Part shown: positions 35,280-45,282 of the stretch, in pieces
How positions within the stretch are numbered: position 1 is the first letter of the stretch
Layout of the letters: each line of letters starts with the position of its first letter
Assembly (NCBI GenBank): GCA_037045225.1
Contig: JBAOHZ010000009.1
Coordinates: 806,001 to 870,000, forward strand
Direction: 5' to 3'
Length of the DNA stretch: 64,000 nucleotides
Origin: Nitrospira sp.
GTDB taxonomy: Bacteria; Nitrospirota; Nitrospiria; Nitrospirales; Nitrospiraceae
The notes under the pieces: model-generated
Databases searched by the model: none
Seen by the model: only the letters and a program-made list of their open reading frames with translations
Told to the model about the DNA's origin: nothing
Translations under genes and position numbers: made by a program

Positions 35280-36137
35280 TTAGGCCCGGGCGGTCTCTGG
35301 TTGAGCAGCAGGCACCGTTGCGGAAACGGCTGGGGTCGCAGCCGACGCGCTCTTATGATGCGCCGCATAGATTGCCAATCCCGTGAACAACATACCCCCG
35401 ACCAGATTCCCTAGTGTCACCGGGATCTGATTCCAGAGCCACCAGGTCGACACACTGATATTGGCCCCCAGCAACATGCCAACAGGGATGAGAAACATGT
35501 TCACCACCGCATGCTCAAACCCTTGCGAAAAGAACAACAAGGTCGGCCCCCAGATCGCGAGAATTTTTCCGGAGAACGACGACGACATGTAGGCCGCAAC
35601 GACCGCCAGGCTGACCATCCAATTGCAGAGCATCCCTTTGGTAAACGCCGCAAGCAAACCGGCCGTGCCGTGAGAGGCATAATAGTTAGTTTTTGCTTCG
35701 GCGATCGCAATGAGTTTGGCCCCGACCGCATTTATTTGCGCGTCTCCTGCGGTGGTCAGCGCAATCGCGAACAAACCGGCATACAAAACGCTGCCGAGGA
35801 GATTCCCTAAAAATACCCAGCCCATGTTGGCCGCCACATGACGGAGATCGGCGTTTTTCTGACCATCGGCCACCGCGACGGGGAGCAACGCGAAACTGCC
35901 GGTGATGATCTCCGCGCCAAGCAGAATCGCCAGCGCCAATCCGAAGGGGAAGAGCAGACTGCCCAGAATCCAGTAGCCGGTTTCGACGGCCACCGTCACC
36001 GCCATGCTGGTCCCGATCCCGAGATAGGCGCCGGCCAGCATGCCGCGGAGCACGAGTTGACGCGGGGGTAAGCTGAGCTTCAGCGCGCCGCCGGCCAGCA
36101 TACTGTCTACTACACCGTATGGCTTCACATAGTCCAT
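35280..36137 (-). CDS. formate/nitrite transporter (FocA/NirC family)
   Basis: A 285-aa six-span channel of the FNT family (GTSMAVTVAVETGY, LLGAEIITGSFALLPVA, KGMLCNWMVSLAV). The ATG at 36137 has an excellent AAGGAGG site; the frame opens 30 codons earlier. Family members pass nitrite, nitrate or formate. Placement between the two nxr operons suggests nitrite transport across the inner membrane, for assimilation or export, but NxrA itself is periplasmic. Nitrite specificity is inference. Confidence 0.92.
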   Translation of the reverse strand: MDYVKPYGVVDSMLAGGALKLSLPPRQLVLRGMLAGAYLGIGTSMAVTVAVETGYWILGSLLFPFGLALAILLGAEIITGSFALLPVAVADGQKNADLRHVAANMGWVFLGNLLGSVLYAGLFAIALTTAGDAQINAVGAKLIAIAEAKTNYYASHGTAGLLAAFTKGMLCNWMVSLAVVAAYMSSSFSGKILAIWGPTLLFFSQGFEHAVVNMFLIPVGMLLGANISVSTWWLWNQIPVTLGNLVGGMLFTGLAIYAAHHKSASAATPAVSATVPAAQPETARA

Positions 36138-36561
36138 CACATCCTCCTTGTTCGGTTCGCCGGCTATCACTGTCGGCGCGATGCCTGGTACGGTCACGGA
36201 GATGTTTCTCTTACAGGCCTTCAGCAAGGCGCGTGCCGCATCGTTTCTCGCTGGCCCGTCTACCTCGTAGACTGGTAGAGACGCTGGTTCCTCGCTGCCG
36301 GGACCGAATCCTCATCTACATCACCCGCTCCCTTGACGAAGCGGGTGAATACGGGCGAGATCGCACGGGCGCACGGTGCGAAACCGCTCATTCTGCATCC
36401 GGCCGCAAGAACTGCATGAGGAGGAGAGCCCGGCATCCGCGCAAGACGCAATAGATTTCCCCTGGAGGGACGCCTTCCCCGACGGGACGGATCAGGCGAC
36501 AAAGTTGCACAGAGACAAGCGAGCGGACTACCATATCTACCCTCGGAGAGTACGACCGCCC
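36138..36561. other. divergent intergenic region with two palindromes
   Basis: The gap separates the FNT gene (minus) from the sensor kinase (plus). It holds a hairpin TCACCCGCT/AGCGGGTGA (36321-36329 with 36340-36348) and a palindrome CGCACGGTGCG near 36370-36380. No gene is supported, although the kinase frame stays open through part of it. Confidence 0.4.
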
Positions 36562-38517
36562 TTGAGTGACCTGCTCAGCAATCTGCCCATTGCCCGCAAG
36601 TTGTTTCTTGCGTCGGTGATTCCTGCGCTCACCGTGCTGCTCCTCAGCGTCTTGACCTACCGCAGCGTCACCACGTTCTCCGACGACGAAGGCCAACTCA
36701 ATGACATCTATTACTCCCAGCGATTGGCCTCGGAGTACCTGCGGCTCATCGTAGACCTCGAAACAGGGTTCCGGGGGTTCGTGCTCACGAGCCAGGAGCA
36801 TTATCTGTTCCCCTACCGGACCGCTCAGGACCATGTGCTGAACATCGGCAAGACGCTGGAAGCGCAGGTCTCCACCTATGACGATCAACGCGCGTTGATC
36901 ACCTCCGTCCAACAATACGTCAGGCAATTCATCGATGAAAAAGAAGTGTTGATCGAAGCCGTCAAGGCCGAGCATCCCGACGAGGCACGGCTGTACATCG
37001 AGGAGGGCAAAGGGCGGACCCTGATGTTGAAGATTCGCCAGGACATGGGACGCTTCGAGCATCTCGCCCAGACGGCGCTGAATACCAAACTCGCAAAACT
37101 CGCTCAGGATCGCGACACCATGCTCATGACCATCCTGGGAGGTGGGCTCTTCGCGTTGATCTGCATGGTGGCCGCCTTGCACCTCATCGCCCACTCCATC
37201 ACGACACCGCTCGAACGCCTGGCCAGGGCCGTCGTGGCGTCCGATAGCAACCCGATCCCGCAGGTTCCTGTCATGACGCGAACGGATGAAATCGGCAACC
37301 TGTCGCGCGTGATGCACACCATGAGTTCCGCCATCCATTCCCACATTGCCATGGTGCAACAATCGGAAGCGAACTTGCGCCAGCTCAACCAGGACCTGGC
37401 CGGGTCAGAGGCCAAGTATCGCAGTATCGTCGACCACGCGCCTTTCGGCATCTTCACCACGCGCGGCATGACCCTCGTCTTCAGCAACCGCTACAACAGC
37501 TTCCTCGCGGGTCTCGACCCGAGCGAAGAAAAAGACCCGGACGCAGTCCGCCGCGCCATTCACCCGGAGGACCGAGCCCGGGTCATCGAGGAATTCTCAC
37601 AGGCGGTGGCGGAAGGACAGCCCTATGAGACCGTCTTCCGATTTCTCCATCCGGATGGCACAGTCAAAAAAGTTTTGAGCCGGCGCATTCCGATTCGCGA
37701 TCATTCCGGAGCGGTCGTCATGCACCAGGGGTTCAACGTGGACATCACCGCCCTTGACCTCATGCAATCGCGGCTGCGTCGGGCCGAGCGACTGGCCACA
37801 CTCGGGCAGGTGGCCGCAGGCATCGCGCACGAAATCAGAAACCCGCTCGTCGGCATCGGTTCGACGGCGTCCCTCCTACTCGACGATACCGATCCGACCG
37901 ATGTGCGCCGCCCCGATCTGGCCGTCATTCTGCGGGAGACCAAACGTCTCGACCGGATCGTGAACCAGATCATCGACTATGCCCGTCCCCGTGAGATCGT
38001 GGCCTTCGCCTTCGACATGGCACAGCTGGTGCAGGAAGTCATGAAGGTGTTGGATGAGCCGCTCACGCGCAAACAGGTGACCATCCACCTCTCGGCGCCG
38101 GACTCCCCCTACACCATTCAGGCCGACCGCGATCAACTGAAACAAGTGCTGCTCAACGTCTTGCAGAACGCGATCGAAGCCAGCGCCTCCGGTGGGGCAA
38201 TTGCCATCACCCTGGCCCAGCAAGCACGAGGTGTGGAGCCGGGGCTGGAAGTCGCAGTCGCAGATCGGGGAACCGGGATCAGCCCCACCCATCTCCCACA
38301 CGTGTTCGAACCGTTTTTCACCAGCGGCAAACCGCGAGGCACCGGGCTAGGACTTGCCATCAGCCGCAACATTCTCGAGGCGCACGGCGGAGACATATCG
38401 CTGGACAGTGAATTGGCGCGCGGCACCACCGTTCGCGTCTGGGCGCCCTTGCGACAACAGCCACCCCGACTACAGGAAGAGGAACAGCATGCAGGCCACG
38501 ATCTACGTCACGGATGA
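36562..38517 (+). CDS. CHASE3-HAMP-PAS sensor histidine kinase
   Basis: A 651-aa kinase. Two spans flank a CHASE3 domain (IVDLETGFRGFVLTSQEHY), then HAMP (~205-260), PAS (~285-400), HisKA with phospho-His in AGIAHEIRNPLVG, and HATPase (NVLQNAIEAS, DRGTGI, GTGLGLAISRNIL). The TTG at 36562 is chosen because upstream frame translation (from GTG 36376) looks non-coding, but this start is uncertain. Its end overlaps the response-regulator gene by 29 bases, so the two form a two-component pair with NtrC-type output. Confidence 0.9.
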   Translation: MSDLLSNLPIARKLFLASVIPALTVLLLSVLTYRSVTTFSDDEGQLNDIYYSQRLASEYLRLIVDLETGFRGFVLTSQEHYLFPYRTAQDHVLNIGKTLEAQVSTYDDQRALITSVQQYVRQFIDEKEVLIEAVKAEHPDEARLYIEEGKGRTLMLKIRQDMGRFEHLAQTALNTKLAKLAQDRDTMLMTILGGGLFALICMVAALHLIAHSITTPLERLARAVVASDSNPIPQVPVMTRTDEIGNLSRVMHTMSSAIHSHIAMVQQSEANLRQLNQDLAGSEAKYRSIVDHAPFGIFTTRGMTLVFSNRYNSFLAGLDPSEEKDPDAVRRAIHPEDRARVIEEFSQAVAEGQPYETVFRFLHPDGTVKKVLSRRIPIRDHSGAVVMHQGFNVDITALDLMQSRLRRAERLATLGQVAAGIAHEIRNPLVGIGSTASLLLDDTDPTDVRRPDLAVILRETKRLDRIVNQIIDYARPREIVAFAFDMAQLVQEVMKVLDEPLTRKQVTIHLSAPDSPYTIQADRDQLKQVLLNVLQNAIEASASGGAIAITLAQQARGVEPGLEVAVADRGTGISPTHLPHVFEPFFTSGKPRGTGLGLAISRNILEAHGGDISLDSELARGTTVRVWAPLRQQPPRLQEEEQHAGHDLRHG

Positions 38518-39880
38518 CGAACCAGCTATTCGATCCGCCATTGTCAAACGCCTTTCGCGACGCCACCACATCGTGACCGGCTTCGAATCGGGCGAGGATG
38601 TGATCCGGGCCGTCACCCAGCATGTGCCGGACCTTATCCTGCTGGATTTGAAGATGCCCGGCTTGGGAGGCGCCGAAACGCTCAGACAGCTCCGCCCGAT
38701 CGCTCCCCACACGTTGATCATCATGCTGACGGCCTATGGCACGGTGGAGGATGCGGTCGAAGCGATGCGGTTGGGAGCGTACGACTTCCTCATCAAATCG
38801 GTCGATCTCTCCAGTGTGGACCCTGTCGTCGAACGCGCCGTCGAGTTCCTCACCCTGCGCCACCGAGTCGAATTTTCGCTTGAAGACCAGAACAATGCCT
38901 ACGCGTTGGCCAATATCGATGCACGCAGCCCGGCGATGCAGCTGTTGCTCGGTCAGGTTCGGGATGTGGCGGAGAACGCCAAATCCACTGTGCTGCTCCA
39001 AGGCGAAACGGGCACCGGCAAGGAGTTCCTGGCGCGGGTCATCCATTGCAACAGCCCGCGCGCCACCGGTCCCTTCGTCGGGGTGAACTGCACGGCCATT
39101 CCGAAGGAGCTCTTTGAAAGCGAGCTGTTCGGCCACGAACGGGGCGCCTTCACCGGCGCCCATCAACGCAAACGCGGGCTACTGGAGAAAGCCGAAGGCG
39201 GCACGTTGTTTCTGGACGAAATCGGCGACCTGGATCCGGCCATGCAAGCGAAGCTGCTTCGCGTGCTGCAGGAACGCACGTTCAGACGCGTCGGCGGCAC
39301 GGAAGACCTGTCCGTAGACTTTCGTTTGATGACCGCCACCAATCGCGACCTCAAGAAAGACACGGTGCGCGGCACCTTCCGGGAAGATCTTTTCTTTCGT
39401 CTGAACGTGGTCACCTTCGAACTCCCGCCCCTGCGCGTGCGCACGGAGGATATTCTCCCGCTTTCCATGCAAGCCGTGCTGCGATTCGGCAAGGAGTTCG
39501 GCAAAGACGTCGTGGAGATTGAGCCGGAGGCGCAAGCCTTGCTCCAACGGTACCCCTATCCGGGCAACATTCGCGAACTCCAGAACATCATCGAGCGTGC
39601 CATGATTCTCTGCCACGACAAGACCTTGACCGCCGGCTGCCTGCCGCGTGAATTGCGCGAACAGTCCCCTCAGATCGCCGTGGCCATGGCGCAGGGCGAG
39701 CACCCCTCGCTTCGCATTGAAATGGTGCTGGGGCAACAGACGCTGGCGGATATCGAATCGGCCCTGATCGAAGAAGTCGTGCGTCTCTCGGATCACAACA
39801 AGACGCTGGCCGCCAAACATCTTGGGTTGACACGATTCGCCCTGGACCGGCGCCTCAAGAAGCAAATGGAACAGGCCTGA
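38489..39880 (+). CDS. NtrC-family response regulator, sigma-54-dependent
   Basis: A 463-aa regulator. The receiver has TDDEP, phospho-Asp in ILLDLKMPG and LIKSVD. The AAA+ domain has GETGTGKEF, GAFTGA and LFLDEIGD, and the C-terminal Fis-type HTH is NKTLAAKHLGLTRFALDRR. The ATG at 38489 has a GGAAGAGGA site. It overlaps the cognate kinase by 29 bases. Its targets are unknown; nxr or efflux genes are candidates. Confidence 0.93.
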   Translation: MQATIYVTDDEPAIRSAIVKRLSRRHHIVTGFESGEDVIRAVTQHVPDLILLDLKMPGLGGAETLRQLRPIAPHTLIIMLTAYGTVEDAVEAMRLGAYDFLIKSVDLSSVDPVVERAVEFLTLRHRVEFSLEDQNNAYALANIDARSPAMQLLLGQVRDVAENAKSTVLLQGETGTGKEFLARVIHCNSPRATGPFVGVNCTAIPKELFESELFGHERGAFTGAHQRKRGLLEKAEGGTLFLDEIGDLDPAMQAKLLRVLQERTFRRVGGTEDLSVDFRLMTATNRDLKKDTVRGTFREDLFFRLNVVTFELPPLRVRTEDILPLSMQAVLRFGKEFGKDVVEIEPEAQALLQRYPYPGNIRELQNIIERAMILCHDKTLTAGCLPRELREQSPQIAVAMAQGEHPSLRIEMVLGQQTLADIESALIEEVVRLSDHNKTLAAKHLGLTRFALDRRLKKQMEQA

Positions 39881-39962
39881 ACCGACAGTCGGGAAGGAGT
39901 GCATCCCGGGGTTGAACCGCATCACCCAGGGACGGATAATGGGCATATGAATCAGGCAGGCG

Positions 39963-41105
39963 ATGGTCGCCAAGCATAATAGCTGGGTCCTCCCAGGCAT
40001 CGTCGGATTGACCTGCGGCCTCTTCGCGCTCGATCTGTTCATGCCGCTCGGGATCGCCATTGGCGCGCTCTACGCCGGAATCGTGCTGCTGGCCTCATTC
40101 TCCACGAATCCACGACTTCCGCTGCTCACCGCCGCATGCGCCACAGCGCTGCTCATTGTAGGGGCCGCGGGAGGGCCCCGCCTGAGCAGCATTCCGCTGT
40201 GGGTGGGCGTCACCAATGCGTCCCTCGGGCTCGTCGTCGTGTGGATCTCGGCCGTGCTGCTGCGACAACGACAGCGTGCGGAGATTCGACTACGCCAGGC
40301 GAAAGACGAACTGGAGGCGCGCGTGGCCGCCCGCACCAGCGAACTGGCTGACGTGAACCGCACCCTATTGCATGAAATCTCTGAACACGTCGAGACGGAA
40401 GAGTCCCTCCGCGCCAGCGAGCGCGATCTTGCCATCAGTCGGCAGGAGTTGCAGGACCTGGCAGCCCGTCTTCTCACGGTCCAGGAGGAGGAACGCCGGC
40501 GCATCTCTCGGGATCTCCATGACGACATCAATCAACGATTAGCCATGCTCATCGTTCAAGCCGAGTCGCTGGAGAGCAACCTCCCCCCCTCGGCCGACGA
40601 CTGCAGCAAGGAGCTGCGCTCGATCCAGGATCGGCTCACCGAACTGTCGGACGATGTGCGCCATCTGGCCTATCAGTTTCACCCGTCGATTCTGGACGAC
40701 CTGGGACTCACGGTCGCCTTACAGCGCCTGCTCGATGAATGTGCGGTCCGCGCCAACCTCCATGGCTCGTTCGAAGCGCCGCCGACGCCCCTGACCGTGC
40801 CGCAAGCCGTTGCTACCTGTCTCTACCGCATTGCCCAAGAAAGCCTGGCGAATGTGATGAAACATGCACAGGCGAACAAGGTGACGGTCTCCCTTGCCGC
40901 GACAGCCGATGCCATCACGCTCACCGTGCAAGATGACGGAATCGGGTTTGACACTCAGCGACTAGCGGACAGCCATCGCGGGCTTGGCCTGATCAGCATG
41001 GCGGAACGCCTCCGCCTAGTCCACGGGACCGTCACCATCGATTCGATCCCTCACCAGGGCACACGCCTCTATGTCACAGTTCCGCATGCGGAGATTCCCA
41101 TATGA
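39963..41105 (+). CDS. NarX/DegS-type sensor histidine kinase
   Basis: A 380-aa kinase with an N-terminal region of about four membrane spans (residues 8-100), a short coiled coil, then a HisKA_3 dimerisation segment with the phospho-His in RISRDLHDDINQRL and a HATPase domain (NVMKHAQAN, DDGIGFD, GLGLISMAERL). No large periplasmic domain is present, so it may sense membrane or internal signals. It overlaps the NarL-type regulator by ATGA. Confidence 0.92.
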   Translation: MVAKHNSWVLPGIVGLTCGLFALDLFMPLGIAIGALYAGIVLLASFSTNPRLPLLTAACATALLIVGAAGGPRLSSIPLWVGVTNASLGLVVVWISAVLLRQRQRAEIRLRQAKDELEARVAARTSELADVNRTLLHEISEHVETEESLRASERDLAISRQELQDLAARLLTVQEEERRRISRDLHDDINQRLAMLIVQAESLESNLPPSADDCSKELRSIQDRLTELSDDVRHLAYQFHPSILDDLGLTVALQRLLDECAVRANLHGSFEAPPTPLTVPQAVATCLYRIAQESLANVMKHAQANKVTVSLAATADAITLTVQDDGIGFDTQRLADSHRGLGLISMAERLRLVHGTVTIDSIPHQGTRLYVTVPHAEIPI

Positions 41106-41746
41106 GCACGCCCCCTCGAGTGTTGCTGGCCGACGACCATACGCTGGTGCTGGAAGGATTCCGGCGGATTTTAGAGCAACGATGCGACGTCATCGGGACC
41201 GTGGAGGACGGCCGCGCGTTAATCGAGGCGGCCACGCAGCTGCGCCCCGACCTGATCCTGCTGGATATCTCCATGCCATTATTGAACGGAGTCGATGCCG
41301 CCCGCCAATTAAAGAAGCTGCTGCCGGACGTGAAACTCATTTTCGTCACGATGCATGCGGACCCGGCCTATGTCAGCGAGGCCTTTAAGGCCGGCGCCTC
41401 GGGCTACCTGCTCAAACGGTCCGCGGCCAGGGAGCTGGAGCAAGCCATCGACTCCGTGTTGAAGGGACAGTATTTCGTCACCTCCCTGCTGACCAAAGAC
41501 CTGGTGACGACCCTCTCCGAAGCACAGGCCGGCCTGTTTGCGCAACGGCAGGAACTGACGCCGCGCCAACGGGAGGTGCTGCAGCTCATTGCCGAGGGAC
41601 GCACCATCAAGGAAATCGCCTCGCTGCTGAACATCTCTCCCAAAACCGTGGAGTTTCACAAATCTCAGATCATTTTCCATCTCAACCTCCGTACCACCGC
41701 AGAACTGACGAAGTACGCGCTTGCGCATGGACTGACCTCGGCGTAG
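41102..41746 (+). CDS. NarL/LuxR-family response regulator
   Basis: A 214-aa regulator. The receiver has LLADDHTLV, phospho-Asp in LILLDISMPLLNG and YLLKRS. The C-terminal LuxR-type HTH is LTPRQREVLQLIAEGRTIKEIA with SPKTVEFHKSQI. Coupled to its kinase by a 4-base overlap. Targets unknown. Confidence 0.94.
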   Translation: MSTPPRVLLADDHTLVLEGFRRILEQRCDVIGTVEDGRALIEAATQLRPDLILLDISMPLLNGVDAARQLKKLLPDVKLIFVTMHADPAYVSEAFKAGASGYLLKRSAARELEQAIDSVLKGQYFVTSLLTKDLVTTLSEAQAGLFAQRQELTPRQREVLQLIAEGRTIKEIASLLNISPKTVEFHKSQIIFHLNLRTTAELTKYALAHGLTSA

Positions 41747-41937
41747 CTGGTCAACACCCCCCGATCCCTTCGCCAACGGATGCATCCCCGATATGTGCCT
41801 CGGTAGATTTCACCGCAGACCTAGGGCATTGCCTAGTTGCCCCCCTTCTTTTTGTTCGTTACTCTACGCGTATGGGTTTGGACGCTTCCATGCTCATCCT
41901 TCTTGCTGGCTTGGTATGGTCGACGAAGGGCTGGACG

Positions 41938-42147
41938 ATGAACGATGCAGCCATACAATGTCAGGTGTGTTGGCGCGTGCAGAATGACAGCGCCGACGGA
42001 AAGTCCTGTGCGACGTGGTTAGACCTGCAGACGTTCATGGATAATTACAATGCGACATCGCATCTCCCTCGCATGTCCGAAGGATATTGCCCCCAGTGCA
42101 CCACCTTGTACCACCAACTCACACAAGAACAGCTCTACGACGCGTAA
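41938..42147 (+). CDS. small cysteine-pair protein
   Basis: A 69-aa protein with C-x2-C at both ends (IQCQVCWRV and GYCPQCTTLY) around a Trp/Leu helix. It resembles the short ICxxCxxVR...SHxxCPxC modules often encoded beside bacterial sensor kinases. The ATG at 41938 is chosen; an ATG at 41872 would add a hydrophobic start. Zinc binding is likely, function unknown. Confidence 0.55.
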   Translation: MNDAAIQCQVCWRVQNDSADGKSCATWLDLQTFMDNYNATSHLPRMSEGYCPQCTTLYHQLTQEQLYDA

Positions 42148-42603
42148 CTCATCCATACATGACATGACGGGGCCCTGATCCCACGTGGTGGGGCTCCATC
42201 GACAGGTTGTCCTGCAATCGTTACAAAAAACCTGTCCATTTCGTTTCCGTTGTCTCGAAGGGCGACAACGGATCGCTCACAGAGGAATGCTCGCGACCAG
42301 ATGCATCGAACCATACCGTCGACGTTTTCGCCAAGCCGGCTCCATCGAATCGCACAGTGCTGGACTCGCTTTATCGCAAGTCATTGGGAGACCCCTCCTA
42401 CACCACACAGACTGGACGCTCGCTGGACACACCGGCTTGGCATCCAACCCTGCCCTCTCCGTACCATACCTCGCAGCACACACTCCTGTGCGCTTGATCG
42501 ACTTCACTCCGCGAAGATGCTACGTTGGTTGAAGCAGAACAACGGGTTCTCACGTAGTAGTGACGCCCCGTTCAGTGCCTGGCACGGTTCTGCGGAGGGA
42601 GGA
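42148..42603. other. leader region of the czc operon
   Basis: A 456-base gap. It contains a stem GACAGGTT/AACCTGTC (42201-42208 with 42229-42236) and a GAATCGCACAGTGC word at 42347-42360 similar to the 22437 palindrome. The efflux frame is open through it but translation looks non-coding. No riboswitch was recognised. Confidence 0.35.
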
Positions 42604-44046
42604 ATGGCGACGATGAGCTACGCAGATCGATGCGGTTCGATGCAGGAGCCGCTGCAGTTATCGGAGGCCGGAGACGGCCGGGTGTGTGGACCGACTTCCA
42701 TGCCTCAACGATCCACACCATGGGGCCTACGAAGAATGCCGGTGGGCAGGCTCGACGCGACGATCACCGCTTGCGGCCTCCTCGCAGGCCTCTTCCTCCT
42801 GCTCCTCAGTCCGATCCCCAGCCGCGCCGGCGACCGGTCAATCGCACCGTCGGCAGGGCCGGCTGAACCGGTCTATTCGCTGGAATCCGTACTGAATTTG
42901 GCCTTAACGCACAATCCCGCAGTCGCCAGCGCAGAAGGAACCATCGACCAGAACCGTGGACAGCAGGTCGCCGCCTATACCTATCTCAATCCCTCGGTCA
43001 GCGCCAACAGCGGCGTCGGCAAGATGCGCGATCTGGGCCTCTTCGATCCGGCCGTGCGCGAGCGTGTGACGGAATTCAATGTGACGGTGGGACAACCGAT
43101 TGAGTGGCCGTCGAAACGCGCGGCACGTCAACGGGCCAGCGAAGCAGGCGTGGCCGCCGCCTCGGCTGGACTGGCGGAAACCCAGCTGAATTTGGTCGCC
43201 GACGTGAAGGTCGCGTTTTATGATCTCCTGCTGGCTCAGCGCGCGTTGATCCTCGCACAGCAAAACCTGGCCACGGTAGAGGATGTCGATAAGGCCGTCC
43301 GGACCAGGGTACGCCTCGGTGAAAGCCCTCAGTTCGAAGCGATCCGGTCCGGAGTGGAGGTGCTGAAGGCCAATCAATCGCTGACGAGAGCAGGCAATCG
43401 CGTCCGCGTCAATCGCGTCATGCTCGATACCCTGACGGCTGGCTCGCTCGGCCAGACGTATGCCATTGATGGGCAACTCCACCGTGCAGGCCCTGGATTC
43501 GGCATCGATATCTTGACGGAACGTGCGCTGACACAACATCCGACGATCATGCGCTTGCAAAAGGCCGTCGAACAGGCCGACCATAGTTTGGAATTTGAAC
43601 GTCAGGCCCGCGTGCCCAATATCACGATCGGAGGCAGCTACTGGCGGGAGATCGGGCGGGAAGCGTTCACCGGCGGCGTCACATTCCCGACCCCCGTGTG
43701 GGACCGGCGGCAGGGAGAAATCATCTCAGCCTTCGGCAGCAAACGGAAAGGCGAAGCCGAATTTCTTCGTGCAAGGAATGAACTCATCAGGAACGTCAGC
43801 CAACATTTCCAGGATGCGAAAACGACCGCGGATATGATCGAAGTCTATGAGAAGGGACTCCTGAAACAGGCCGACGAGGCGCTGCGGATCGCGAAGTTCA
43901 GTTTTCAGCAAGGTGCATCCAGTCTCATTGAAGTACTCGACGCCCAACGTGTGCAGCGCCAGATTTTGTTAGACTATGCCCAGGCTCAGTTCGACCTCTC
44001 CATGTCGCTCGCGCTCCTGGAACGCGCCGTGGGGGGCGCCATATGA
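42604..44046 (+). CDS. czcC: CzcC-like outer-membrane efflux protein
   Basis: A TolC/OEP-family channel of 480 aa. A signal-like segment at ~44-77 (CGLLAGLFLLLLSPIPSRAGD) is followed by two OEP repeats (YSLESVLNLALTHNPAVASAEG; LTERALTQHPTIMRLQKAVEQ). The ATG at 42604 has a GGAGGGAGGA site; a start nearer the signal peptide (GRRMPVGRLD) is possible. First gene of a czcCBA-type operon; ATGA overlap with czcB. Confidence 0.88.
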   Translation: MATMSYADRCGSMQEPLQLSEAGDGRVCGPTSMPQRSTPWGLRRMPVGRLDATITACGLLAGLFLLLLSPIPSRAGDRSIAPSAGPAEPVYSLESVLNLALTHNPAVASAEGTIDQNRGQQVAAYTYLNPSVSANSGVGKMRDLGLFDPAVRERVTEFNVTVGQPIEWPSKRAARQRASEAGVAAASAGLAETQLNLVADVKVAFYDLLLAQRALILAQQNLATVEDVDKAVRTRVRLGESPQFEAIRSGVEVLKANQSLTRAGNRVRVNRVMLDTLTAGSLGQTYAIDGQLHRAGPGFGIDILTERALTQHPTIMRLQKAVEQADHSLEFERQARVPNITIGGSYWREIGREAFTGGVTFPTPVWDRRQGEIISAFGSKRKGEAEFLRARNELIRNVSQHFQDAKTTADMIEVYEKGLLKQADEALRIAKFSFQQGASSLIEVLDAQRVQRQILLDYAQAQFDLSMSLALLERAVGGAI

Positions 44047-45278
44047 TGCACGACACGACACAAGTCACGACCCAATCAAGTTTATTCCGGCCGAATCGTA
44101 ACCGGCCGTTTCCCCTGAGGCTGCTGGCCGGCTCACTCCTGCTGCTCGCGTTGTCGGGCTGCGAGGGCCCACCTCCCAACGCGACTGGAGCAAACCCGCC
44201 GCCGCCCTCCCTCGACAAAAGTCTAGTTCGGTTGACCGCCGAGGAAATGAAGTCGGCAGGCATCATCATCAAACCCGTCATGCGCTCGGAATTTCGCACG
44301 ATCCGTGACTTCCCCGGCACGGTCGAACCAAATGAACATGCCCTGGCCGAAATCACCACGCTTGTCCGCGGACGGGTCATCGACGTCTATGCCGACTTGG
44401 GCCGTGAGGTCAAAGGGGGCACCCTGCTGGCCCTGCTCTATAGCAGCGAACTGGGGATGGCGCAATCGGCGTATCTGAAGGCGACGGCCAAGCTGAACGT
44501 CGCCGAACGCGCGTTCAGGCGGGCGGAATCGCTCTTGAAGGAAAAGGTCATCGGCGTGGCAGAGTTGCAACGACGAGAAGGAGAAATGCTCAGCCTTCGG
44601 GCCGAGCTGCGAGAGGCTCGCGACCGCCTCTTGATCCTGGGTCTCACGGAGGAAGACTTGCGCAATCTGGATCGCAATCACACGATCCGCTCCCACGTCC
44701 CGGTGGTGGCGCCCTTCGATGGCCGCGTCATCGCTCGCAACCTGACCAAGGGCGAGGTCGTAGAAACCACTGAAAAACTGTTCGTGGTCGCCGACCTCTC
44801 TGATGTCTGGGTGACGGCGGTCATTCCCGAGAAGGATATCCCCTACATCCGGGCCGATCAGACAGGAGCAGGTCAATCGGTGGAGGTCCATGTGGCCGCC
44901 TATCCCGGACAGGCCTTCCAAGGGCGCATCACCTATGTCGGAGACGTGCTCGACCCCGCGACCCGGACGATGCGGCTTCGGCTGGAATTGCCGAATCCCG
45001 AACGCAAACTGAAACCCGCCATGTATGCCACGGTGCGGGTCTATTCCGAACCGGAGGCGAACGTGCTGCTCATCCCCCAGGCCGCCGTTCAACGCGACCG
45101 AGACCGGCAATTCGTGTTTGTCGAACGCGAGCCCGCCATCTTTGAGGCACGCGATGTGAAATTAGGCAGTTCGAACGGCCGTGAAATCAAGGTGGAAGAC
45201 GGACTGCTGGAGGGAGAATCGATCGTGACGAACGGTGCCTTCGTGCTGAAATCCGAACTGCTCGGGGAACAGATGTAA
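44043..45278 (+). CDS. czcB: CzcB-like RND periplasmic adaptor
   Basis: A 411-aa adaptor lipoprotein (lipobox ALSGC near 40). It has a lipoyl/barrel-sandwich domain (FPGTVEPNEHALAEI, APFDGRVIARNLTKGE) and a beta-barrel region (YVGDVLDPATRTMRLRLELPN). It links CzcA to CzcC. No His-rich metal-binding N-terminus like classical CzcB, so substrate is open. It overlaps czcC by 4 bases and is 4 bases before czcA. Confidence 0.92.
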   Translation: MMHDTTQVTTQSSLFRPNRNRPFPLRLLAGSLLLLALSGCEGPPPNATGANPPPPSLDKSLVRLTAEEMKSAGIIIKPVMRSEFRTIRDFPGTVEPNEHALAEITTLVRGRVIDVYADLGREVKGGTLLALLYSSELGMAQSAYLKATAKLNVAERAFRRAESLLKEKVIGVAELQRREGEMLSLRAELREARDRLLILGLTEEDLRNLDRNHTIRSHVPVVAPFDGRVIARNLTKGEVVETTEKLFVVADLSDVWVTAVIPEKDIPYIRADQTGAGQSVEVHVAAYPGQAFQGRITYVGDVLDPATRTMRLRLELPNPERKLKPAMYATVRVYSEPEANVLLIPQAAVQRDRDRQFVFVEREPAIFEARDVKLGSSNGREIKVEDGLLEGESIVTNGAFVLKSELLGEQM

Positions 45279-45282
45279 CCCG

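Noticed and set aside
42580..42593. Sigma-54-like sequence TGGCACGGTTCTGC before czcC
   Set aside because: Spacing between GG and GC is one base short, and it lies only about 10 bases from the start codon.
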